From: Lysobacterales bacterium UBA5700
GTDB lineage: Bacteria; Pseudomonadota; Gammaproteobacteria; Xanthomonadales; Xanthomonadaceae
DNA length: 12,276 bases
Assembly (NCBI GenBank): GCA_002420085.1
Contig: DIHI01000024.1
Location: 20,577 to 32,852, forward strand
Direction of reading: 5' to 3'
The translations under genes and the position numbers were made by a program. Of the stretch, positions 1-6,599 are shown piece by piece. Position 1 is the stretch's first letter. Every line of letters begins with the position of its first letter. A model generated the notes under the pieces. The model was given only the letters and a program-made list of their open reading frames with translations. It was not told the DNA's origin and ran no database searches.

Positions 1-530
1 TCGGCGATCACCTGCACCTCGGCGACCGGCGGAAAGCGCGTGGCATCGCCGTAGCCGGCCTGCGGGTCGTCCGGCAGGGCGGCCCCGATCCGCAGACCGG
101 CAGCACCGGCCGGACTGGCCGCGACCCGGGCGCCACTGATCCGCGCCAGTGCGGCAATGCCCCCGGCATGATCGAAATGGGCATGCGAATTGACGATCCA
201 GGCGATGTCAGCCAGCGTAAAGCCGAGGTGCTCGATCGCGGCCGCGATCGGTGCGGCCGACTGTGGCAGGCCACCGTCGATCAGCACCAGACCCTCGCCA
301 CTGTCGATCAGCACGGCCGACAGGCCGGCCACACCGACGTACCAACTGCGGCCGTGCAGCTTGAATGGCGCACGTTCGGCATTCCAGGCTGGGCAGGAAC
401 CGCATTCGATGGCGATCGTGTCCGGCCCAGGCGCAATCGCGTCGCTGGTCGTGGACACCGACAGCGCCAGCAGGATGGCCGACACCGCGCCAGCGATCGA
501 ACCCGCGCGCGGGGCAAGGATTCCGCTCAT
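1..530 (-). CDS. Subclass B3 metallo-beta-lactamase-fold hydrolase (partial, 3' end outside window)
   Basis: The visible 176 residues are the N-terminal part of an exported zinc hydrolase of the B3 metallo-beta-lactamase type, which opens beta-lactam rings or related amides in the periplasm. Residues 1 to about 33 form a signal peptide with a hydrophobic run (AVSAILLALSV). The B3-like strand WYVGVAGLSAVLI is at about 63-75, LVLIDGG at 81-87, and the metal motif SHAHFDHAGG at 115-124 supplies H116, H118, D120 and H121. The later zinc ligands (third His, final His) lie beyond the window, so activity cannot be judged. The ATG at 530 is 3 bp past the upstream amidohydrolase stop, and its GGGGAG ribosome site overlaps that stop, which suggests coupled translation. 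It could also be a B3-like enzyme with another substrate such as a lactone or dipeptide-like amide. Fold assignment is firm; substrate is inference. Confidence 0.88.
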   Translation of the reverse strand, partial: MSGILAPRAGSIAGAVSAILLALSVSTTSDAIAPGPDTIAIECGSCPAWNAERAPFKLHGRSWYVGVAGLSAVLIDSGEGLVLIDGGLPQSAAPIAAAIEHLGFTLADIAWIVNSHAHFDHAGGIAALARISGARVAASPAGAAGLRIGAALPDDPQAGYGDATRFPPVAEVQVIA

Positions 531-533
531 GCC

Positions 534-1832
534 TCACTCCCCGAGCACGACCCGACCACGGGCCAGCACGAAGCGGATCGACTGGAGCGCCGTCACATCG
601 GCCAGCGGATCGCCGCCGACGGCGATCAGATCGGCCGCCTTGCCGGCCTCGATCGTGCCGATTTCATCGGCCAGTCCGAGCAGGTCGGCCGCCGTCCGAG
701 TCGCCGAGACCAGCGTCTCGCGTGGCGTCAGTCCGCCGTACTGGATCATCAGCGGGAATTCCTCGGCATTGCGGCCGTGGTCGTAGACCCCGGCATCGGT
801 GCCGAATGCGATCGGGATGCCGGCCTCACGCGCCGCCTTGATGTTCTTGCCGGTCGCTTCCAGCCGGATGCGGATCTTCTCCTCGACCACGGGCGTGTAA
901 ACGCCGGTGCCGACCCGCTCGCGATAGGCGATGGTCGGCCCGAGGGTCGGCACCAGGTACGAGCCGGCGGCTTTCATCGCCGCGATCGCCGCCGCATCCA
1001 CGAAGGTTCCGTGCTCGATCGAATCGACCCCGGCGCGGGCTGCCGCCTCGACCCCGCGCGCACCATGGGCATGGGCGGCGACCTTCAGTCCGAGCGCATG
1101 CGCGGTCTCGACGATCGCGCTCATCTCGGCATCGGTGAAGTGCGCGCCAAACCCCCGATTCTGCTGCGAAAGCACGCCGCCGGTCGCGGTGAACTTGATG
1201 ACGTCGGCACCGCCTCGCGACAACGCCCGCACCCGTGCCGCACACTCGGTCGCACCGGTGCAGGCACCGGTCGAAAGCACCTCGGTCACCTCGGGCCGAA
1301 AGCCGGTGACATCGGCATGACCACCGATGATCGAAATCGACTTGCCGGCCGCCACCACCCGCGGACCGATCGCCAGACCGGCATCGATCGCATCCCGCAC
1401 TGCCTGCGCCGACTGGCCCTGGGCACCGAGATCGCGCACCGTGGTGAACCCGGCGCGTACCGTGATAGCCGCATTCTTGAGTCCGACCGCCGTGCTGTAT
1501 TCCGGCGTCGTCACCGCCGCCTGCCACCAGTGGCCACCGGGATCGCCGGTCAGGTGGACGTGGCTGTCGATCAGGCCCGGCAGCACGGTGGCATCGGCCC
1601 CGAACCGGTATTCGTGCAGTGAATCGTCCGGACCGCTCGGCACCTCGGCATCGACCGCCAGCACCTCGGCCACCCGGCCATCACGCACCACGATCAGTGC
1701 CGGACCCGGCTCACCGCGGGCGGCATCCAGCAAGGCCCGCTCGGCGCGGATCGCGATCACCTCGGCGGCGTGCGCCGATCCTGACACACCCCAGACCGTC
1801 AGGACTCCGGTCAGCAGACATCCACGCACCAT
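534..1832 (-). CDS. Exported metal-dependent amidohydrolase (prolidase / imidazolonepropionase-like, COG1228 type)
   Basis: This 432-residue protein is a TIM-barrel amidohydrolase, probably a periplasmic Xaa-Pro or other dipeptidase-like enzyme. A signal peptide ends near SAHA (residues 19-22). The metal site is intact: HVH at 91-93 after VLPGLIDS, the probable carboxylated lysine K213 in VIKFTATGG, H254 and H256 in AAHAHG, EHGT at 273-276 and the catalytic Asp D346 in FGTDAG. The C-terminus GTIEAGKAADLIAVGGDPL (392-410) is the usual return to the small beta-sandwich. Length fits the family. The start has a good GAGGTG ribosome site nine bases upstream. It follows the GH13 gene after 62 bp and is coupled to the metallo-beta-lactamase-like gene downstream. 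Related enzymes act on prolyl or arginyl/lysyl dipeptides; the substrate cannot be read from this sequence. It may be co-transcribed with the transporter and amylase, though no functional link to glucans is evident. Confidence 0.9.
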   Translation of the reverse strand: MVRGCLLTGVLTVWGVSGSAHAAEVIAIRAERALLDAARGEPGPALIVVRDGRVAEVLAVDAEVPSGPDDSLHEYRFGADATVLPGLIDSHVHLTGDPGGHWWQAAVTTPEYSTAVGLKNAAITVRAGFTTVRDLGAQGQSAQAVRDAIDAGLAIGPRVVAAGKSISIIGGHADVTGFRPEVTEVLSTGACTGATECAARVRALSRGGADVIKFTATGGVLSQQNRGFGAHFTDAEMSAIVETAHALGLKVAAHAHGARGVEAAARAGVDSIEHGTFVDAAAIAAMKAAGSYLVPTLGPTIAYRERVGTGVYTPVVEEKIRIRLEATGKNIKAAREAGIPIAFGTDAGVYDHGRNAEEFPLMIQYGGLTPRETLVSATRTAADLLGLADEIGTIEAGKAADLIAVGGDPLADVTALQSIRFVLARGRVVLGE

Positions 1833-1894
1833 GACGACACCTCGTTACCGATCAGCCGGCAGACTACCAGATCGGCCAGCCCGGCCGCAGTCGC

Positions 1895-3619
1895 TCAGCC
1901 GTGGGTCGCCGCCATCAGCCGAGCCAGACGCTGCACCAGATCCGGGTGGCTGACCGGAGCGTCGAGCAGGAAGACGCGCACGCCGTGGTGCGGCACTTCG
2001 ACCGCCAGCACACCGCCGTCGCTCACGCTGATCCGCTCGCCGTCGAAGGCCGAGCGCCATTCGCCCGGTTGGAGGGCGTCGCGAATCTCGAAGCGGGTGG
2101 CGCTGTCGCCCTTGTTGAGCAGCACCAGGGCAATCTGGTGGCGGTCGCCGTGCTGGAAAACGCGGTAGAACGCAGCGCGTTCGCCAGCCAGTTCCAGGGT
2201 GACCTGGAGGCCCTTCTGCAAGGCGATCGACTCGGCACGGACCTGGGCGATCCGAGTGAGGTGCTGGCGAATCGGATGTGCGCGGGCGGCGGCGATGCTT
2301 TCGCTGCCGAAGTAGTTGCGATTGCCGGCGTGCTCGGCCCGGCCGCGCATGAAGCCCATTTCCGAGCCGTAATAGATGACCGGTATGCCACGCGCGGTGA
2401 ACAGCCAGTTGTGGGCGTCGATGAAGCCCTCGTCGCGGGCGTTCATGCGCGGCATGTCGTGGTTGTCGTAGAAGGTGGTCAGTTCGTAGACGTTGCGGTA
2501 CGGGCCACCGTCGAGATAGAGCGCCGGGGCCAGCCGCTCGAAGCCGACGCCCTGGGCGAACACTTCATCGAGCGCCTGCTTGAGCGGGAAATCGAGCACG
2601 CTCACTCCGCCGTTCTCGGGAAGGGTATGCGCGGCGATCGCCTCGGCTTCGTAGGCGAAGGCTTCGCCGAACATGAAGAAACCGGGGTGCTCGGCGCGCA
2701 CGCGGTCGGCCACCTGTTTCCAGAAATCATGCGGGGCGTGGCGGATGGTGTCGATACGGAAGGCATCGGCGCCCAGATCGATCCAGCGCAGGTAGGCGCT
2801 GACCAGGTAATCGACCACGGCCGGGTTGCTGGTGTCGAAGTCGCCAAGTTGGGCCAGATCGGGTTTCGGGTTGTAGAAGGCATGCAGCGGATGTGTGCTT
2901 GGAGCGAGGGCGCTCGGATGCAGGTTCTCGTGGTCGGCCAGCAGGCGGCCGTCAGCGGCGAACACCTGGCCGAAGCCCGGCTGCCGCAGGGGCATCGACC
3001 AGGCCGGTGAACCGTGGTTGCCAACGATGTCGAGCACGGTCTTCAGGCCCTTGCCGCGCAGTCCGGCAGTGAGTTCGGCAAAGCCCAGACCCTCGCTGAT
3101 CAGGTGCTCGTCCTCGCGGTGGAAGTTGACTCCCCAGTAACCGTGGTAGCCGGCCTTGCCGCGATCGGTGAGGAACGACGTGCAGGTGATCGGATCGCCG
3201 CCGGTGAACGCCTGGTCCGGATTGTCGGGGATCGGCGTGATCCAGACCGCGCTGAAACCCATTTCGCGGATGTAATCGGCCTGATCGAGCAGGCCACGGA
3301 AGTCGCCGCCCAGGTAGCCGATGTTGCCGACCACACCATCGCAGGCCGGCAGCGGGATGTCGAAGCTGGGATGCGCACCGCCCTGGTCGCGCTGATCGTT
3401 GCCGGGATCGCCATTGACGAAGCGATCAGTGACCACGAAGTACACCGCTTCGGCGGCAAACGGTTCGAGCGTGCCGTAGTAGTCGCTGCCGGCGGTCTGC
3501 GCGGACGGCTCACGAGCCGGTGGTGATGCCGCGTCCGGAGCGCTGCGCTCGCAGCCGGTGAGGATCAGGCTCAGGGCGAGTGCGGTGGTGGTGCGGAGAG
3601 CAGTCGCGGACAGGCGCAT
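1895..3619 (-). CDS. GH13 alpha-amylase-family lipoprotein
   Basis: A 574-residue glycoside hydrolase of family 13 that should cleave or transfer alpha-1,4-glucans (starch, maltodextrin or cyclodextrin). The chosen start (MRLSATALR) gives a clean lipoprotein signal peptide with lipobox LTGC, lipidated at C23; Glu at +2 would allow outer-membrane sorting. A calcium-site-like stretch TDRFVNGDPGND is at about 64-75. All four GH13 regions are present: DIVGNH at 197-202, FRIDTIRH with nucleophile D290, FGEAF with acid/base E319, and YDNHD ending at D388. A beta-sandwich C-domain fills about 470-560. C93 and C146 could form a disulfide. In-frame ATGs at 3628, 3643 and 3685 are possible; none has a strong ribosome site, and the longest overlaps the transporter. 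The gene lies 40 bp after the MFS gene and is probably co-transcribed. The exact specificity (amylase, cyclodextrinase or transferase) is not decided. Confidence 0.93.
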   Translation of the reverse strand: MRLSATALRTTTALALSLILTGCERSAPDAASPPAREPSAQTAGSDYYGTLEPFAAEAVYFVVTDRFVNGDPGNDQRDQGGAHPSFDIPLPACDGVVGNIGYLGGDFRGLLDQADYIREMGFSAVWITPIPDNPDQAFTGGDPITCTSFLTDRGKAGYHGYWGVNFHREDEHLISEGLGFAELTAGLRGKGLKTVLDIVGNHGSPAWSMPLRQPGFGQVFAADGRLLADHENLHPSALAPSTHPLHAFYNPKPDLAQLGDFDTSNPAVVDYLVSAYLRWIDLGADAFRIDTIRHAPHDFWKQVADRVRAEHPGFFMFGEAFAYEAEAIAAHTLPENGGVSVLDFPLKQALDEVFAQGVGFERLAPALYLDGGPYRNVYELTTFYDNHDMPRMNARDEGFIDAHNWLFTARGIPVIYYGSEMGFMRGRAEHAGNRNYFGSESIAAARAHPIRQHLTRIAQVRAESIALQKGLQVTLELAGERAAFYRVFQHGDRHQIALVLLNKGDSATRFEIRDALQPGEWRSAFDGERISVSDGGVLAVEVPHHGVRVFLLDAPVSHPDLVQRLARLMAATHG

Positions 3620-3659
3620 GGTGGACATCCGTTGCAGGGGCATGGAGGAATCGAGCAAC

Positions 3660-5042
3660 TCAGTGGCTGGCGGCCGGGCTGCCACTGACGAGGGTGGCCG
3701 GCTCGTGGACTCGCACCAGCATCAGCGCAGCGATGATCAGGCTGGCACCGCTGATGATCAGGGCGTAGATCGGCTCGTTGTCGAACAGCAGCCGCAGGGC
3801 CGGGCCGAGCAGGGTGGCGGCGCAGATCTGCGGGATGACGATGAACATGTTGAAGATGCCCATGTACACACCCATCGATTGCGCCGGCACGAAACTGGCC
3901 AGCAGGGCGTAGGGCATCGACAGGATGCTGGCCCAGGCGATTCCGACCAGGGCGAACGAGCCGATCAGATACGCCGGGGCCGGCACGAAGGCCATCGAGA
4001 TGAAACCCAGCCCGCCCAGGGTCAGCGCGAAGAAATGCACCGCCTTGCGATTGATCGTGTGGCGGGCGGCGTAGACCGCCAGCGCCAGCGCCACCAGCAT
4101 CGACGACAATCCGTAGTAACCCATGTAGGCGCCGACCAGATCGGCGGCATTCTGGAAGGCGGCATTGGCGGCATCGAACGCCTGCGCCTGTGCCGCTACA
4201 GCGAGGTCGAAGCCATTCGGATCGGGCGCCGGTGCTTTGAACACGTGATCGGTCAGGGCCGGCGTGGCCATGCTCCACATGCTGAAGAACGACAGCCAAC
4301 TGAAGAACTGCACCAGGCCGATGTTGAGCATCTGGCGCGGCATGTGGACGATGTGACTGGCAATATCGGCCAGCAGATTGCCCTGGCGTCGGTCGGCCTG
4401 GAACCGGGCCATGTCCTCGGGTGGTGTCTCCCGGGTGGTCAGGACGGTGATCAGAATGCTGATCAGGAACACCATCGCACCGATCGCGAAGGCGATCTTG
4501 ACCGAGGGCGGCACGACGCCGGGCGCCGCAGTATTGGCGACGCCGAGTTGATTGATGAACCAGGGCAGATTGCTCGCCACCCAGGTGCCGATGCCGATGA
4601 TCAGGGTCTGCACCACGAAGCCGTAGGAGCGCTGGCTGTCGGGCAGTTTGTCGGCGACCAGGGCGCGGAAGGGCTCCATGCTGATGTTGATCGAGGCATC
4701 CAGCACCCACAGCAGGCCGACCGCCATCCACAAGGCCGGTGAATGCGGCATGGCGACCAGGGCCGCCGAGGCCAGCACCGCACCGATCAGGAAATACGGC
4801 CGGCGTCGGCCGAGGATCGGATGCCAGGTGCGATCGGACAGATAGCCGATGATCGGCTGGACCAGCAGGCCGGTCAGCGGTGCAGCGATCCACAGCAGCG
4901 GCAGCGCGTCCTTCTCGGCGCCCAAGGTCTGGAAAATCCGCGACATGAATCCGCCTTGCAGGGCGAATCCGAACTGGATGCCCAGGAAGCCGAACGACAT
5001 GTTCCAGATCTGCCAGAACGACAGTGTCGGTTTGACGCGCAT
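3660..5042 (-). CDS. MFS sugar transporter (SLC45 / maltose-sucrose carrier type)
   Basis: A 460-residue inner-membrane carrier of the major facilitator superfamily with about 12 hydrophobic segments, likely importing maltose, maltodextrins or a related disaccharide with protons. The N-terminus (SFWQIWNMSFGFLGIQFGFALQ) and the loop GYLSDRTWHPILGRRRPYF at 66-84 are typical of sugar carriers near starch-use genes in Xanthomonadales, Caulobacter and Bacteroidota. The segment at about 263-300, rich in Ala/Gln/Asp, is an extended loop between membrane helices. The ATG at 5042 is chosen because GGGGGAGG lies six bases upstream and the typical N-terminus begins here; the open frame continues upstream to 5465, but those residues are not transporter-like. 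It is the first gene of the minus-strand unit, with the GH13 lipoprotein 40 bp downstream, and is divergent from the antiporter gene across a region holding a LacI-type operator candidate. Confidence 0.92.
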   Translation of the reverse strand: MRVKPTLSFWQIWNMSFGFLGIQFGFALQGGFMSRIFQTLGAEKDALPLLWIAAPLTGLLVQPIIGYLSDRTWHPILGRRRPYFLIGAVLASAALVAMPHSPALWMAVGLLWVLDASINISMEPFRALVADKLPDSQRSYGFVVQTLIIGIGTWVASNLPWFINQLGVANTAAPGVVPPSVKIAFAIGAMVFLISILITVLTTRETPPEDMARFQADRRQGNLLADIASHIVHMPRQMLNIGLVQFFSWLSFFSMWSMATPALTDHVFKAPAPDPNGFDLAVAAQAQAFDAANAAFQNAADLVGAYMGYYGLSSMLVALALAVYAARHTINRKAVHFFALTLGGLGFISMAFVPAPAYLIGSFALVGIAWASILSMPYALLASFVPAQSMGVYMGIFNMFIVIPQICAATLLGPALRLLFDNEPIYALIISGASLIIAALMLVRVHEPATLVSGSPAASH

Positions 5043-5294
5043 CGGGCCTCCCCCGCGTAGTCCAGCGTGCATTGTGTCTGCGGCGAGTGCTGCGCACCAA
5101 GGTGTCGGGCGCCGTCTCGGCCTGTTGTGGTCGCCCGATGGTAGGCTGCACCGGCCGGCAGCGACAGTCGCTGCATACGTATTCAGGAAGGCTTCGACAC
5201 ACTGACCAGCGGTCCGAATCGGCGACGCCACCCGCGTCCGCCGGTCGGCCCGGTCCTGTATGCTCCGACTCCCGCACGGAAGGCTGTCCAGCGC
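5043..5294. promoter_or_regulatory. Divergent intergenic regulatory region between sugar transporter and antiporter
   Basis: These 252 bp separate two divergent genes and so must hold promoters for both directions. A 14-bp near-palindrome lies near the middle (5172-5185). For the minus direction a weak -10-like TATGCA (5177-5172) has GTGTCG 17 bases upstream (5200-5195), which would place the operator over the -10 box; each hexamer matches only 3 of 6. For the plus direction TATGCT at 5259-5264 is a possible -10 without a good -35. Ribosome sites sit at each end (GGGGGAGG for the transporter, GGAAGG at 5278-5283 for the antiporter). The promoter calls are weak; the existence of a shared control region follows from gene layout. 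Confidence 0.6.
5172..5185. promoter_or_regulatory. Candidate LacI-family operator (TGCATACGTATTCA)
   Basis: The site reads TGCATACGTATTCA: a perfect ATACGTAT core with an outer matching TG/CA pair, 12 of 14 positions symmetric. A CG-centred even palindrome of this kind is typical of LacI-family repressors such as those controlling maltodextrin genes. It lies 130 bp before the transporter start and 109 bp before the antiporter start. No LacI-family gene is in the window, so the regulator is inferred. Confidence 0.5.
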
Positions 5295-6527
5295 ATGTCC
5301 ACGATCGAAAAGATGCTGATCGCGATGACCGTCATCCTGGCGGTCCCCTACCTGGTCTGGCGGGTGGCCGGTCGCGACCGTCTGGCGCCCCTGGTGGTGG
5401 TCCAGATCGTGGTCGGCATCCTGCTCGGCCCCGGCGTACTGGGCGCGCTCGTACCCGATGCCCACGCTGCCATCTTCACCACCGAAGTGGTCACCTCATT
5501 GAATGCCATCGCCGTCTGGGCGGTCATGTTGTTCGTCTGGATTGCCGGCATCGAACTCGACCTGCACGAAGCCTGGGCCAATCGCATCGAAACCGGCATC
5601 ACCGCCGGTCTGGCCATGGTGGTGCCGATCGCCACCGGAGCCGCTGCCGCCGCCGTGATGCTCTGGCACGATACCGGCTGGCTCGGCACGGCCGGCTCGG
5701 ACTGGCAGTTCGTCGGTGGCGTGGGCATGGCCTGTGCCGTGACCGCCCTGCCGATCCTCATTCTGTTCATGGAAAAACTCGACCTGCTGCGGCGACCGCT
5801 CGGTCAGCGGATTCTTCGCTACGCCAGCCTGGACGATCTCGCGATCTGGGGCGTGCTGGCCCTGATCCTGCTCGACTTCGAGCGAATCGGTCGCCAGGGG
5901 CTGTTTCTGGTCGGATTCAGCCTGGCGACCCTGCTGGTGCGCACCGGGTTTCCCCGGTTACCGGAATCGGATCGCTGGTTCGTCGCCCTGATCTGGTTGG
6001 CTGTCTGTGGCTTTGCGGCCGACTGGGCTGGCCTGCACTTCATGGTCGGAGCGTTCCTGTCCGGCGTGGTGCTGGACGGTCGCTGGTTCGATCAGGAGCG
6101 CATGGACCTGTTGCGCCACCACCTGCTGTTGGTGGTGATGCCGGTGTTCTTCCTGAGCACCGGCCTGCGGACCGAGTGGACCATGGGCGGCTGGCCGGTC
6201 ATGGCCGCCGCCGCCCTGCTGCTGATCGCCAGCGTGGCCGGCAAGCTGGCCGGCGTCCATTTCGCCGGGCGCTGGCTCGGCTGGCCACGGCACGAAGCGT
6301 CGGCGATCGGCTGGCTGCTCCAGACCAAGGCGCTGATCATGATCATCTTCGCCAACATCCTGCTGGATCGGCAGGTGATCGCCAATGAAACGTTCACCGC
6401 CCTGCTGCTGGCCGCCGTCGCCAGTACCCTGATCGCGGTGCCGATGGCCAACCGCCATCTGGCTCGATTGAATCCCGACCGGATGATCACAGCGGCGGCG
6501 GCGACCCAGGGCCGCGCCTCGGTGTAA
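5295..6527 (+). CDS. CPA2-type cation:proton antiporter (sodium/hydrogen exchanger family)
   Basis: A 410-residue integral membrane protein, almost wholly hydrophobic, matching the membrane part of CPA2 (KefB/NapA-like) antiporters, which exchange Na+ or K+ for H+. The family signature GILLGPGVLG is at 41-50, a conserved acidic helix WIAGIELDL at 82-90, and the paired aspartates D180-D181 in YASLDDLAIW mark the ion-binding helix. GAFLSGVVL at 252-260 and PVFFLSTGLRTE at 283-294 are also typical. There is no C-terminal TrkA-N/RCK domain; the protein ends soon after the last membrane helix, so it is the short form. The ATG at 5295 follows GGAAGG with an 11-base spacer. It is the first plus-strand gene and is followed after 72 bp by a GH13 lipoprotein gene. 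A role in ion or pH balance during proton-coupled sugar uptake is possible but inferred. Confidence 0.88.
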   Translation: MSTIEKMLIAMTVILAVPYLVWRVAGRDRLAPLVVVQIVVGILLGPGVLGALVPDAHAAIFTTEVVTSLNAIAVWAVMLFVWIAGIELDLHEAWANRIETGITAGLAMVVPIATGAAAAAVMLWHDTGWLGTAGSDWQFVGGVGMACAVTALPILILFMEKLDLLRRPLGQRILRYASLDDLAIWGVLALILLDFERIGRQGLFLVGFSLATLLVRTGFPRLPESDRWFVALIWLAVCGFAADWAGLHFMVGAFLSGVVLDGRWFDQERMDLLRHHLLLVVMPVFFLSTGLRTEWTMGGWPVMAAAALLLIASVAGKLAGVHFAGRWLGWPRHEASAIGWLLQTKALIMIIFANILLDRQVIANETFTALLLAAVASTLIAVPMANRHLARLNPDRMITAAAATQGRASV

Positions 6528-6599
6528 GGTTGTCGGCGGTGCAGTGGCCGCGACCGGCACGCGGCACAGCGAATCATGCCTCGCCCTGGGAGTGTTCCG

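Noticed and set aside
168..1622. Long plus-strand open frame (484 codons) opposite the amidohydrolase and lactamase-like genes
   Set aside because: Product is rich in Arg, Gly, Asp and His without hydrophobic core or motifs; an antisense shadow of GC-rich genes.
1833..1894. Terminator between GH13 and amidohydrolase genes (GGCC-GGGCT-GGCC stem)
   Set aside because: Stem of only four pairs with no T-tract; more likely ordinary GC-rich spacer.
3558..4742. Plus-strand open frame opposite the MFS gene
   Set aside because: Product is Gln/His/Arg-rich low-complexity shadow; the MFS protein is clear on the minus strand.
5043..5465. N-terminal extension of the transporter frame up to 5465
   Set aside because: Extension is non-hydrophobic, runs across the divergent promoter region into the antiporter gene, and a strong ribosome site precedes 5042.
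6576..6599. Upstream ATG for the large GH13 lipoprotein
   Set aside because: No ribosome site before 6576, while GGGAG stands seven bases before 6600 and the signal peptide is complete from there.
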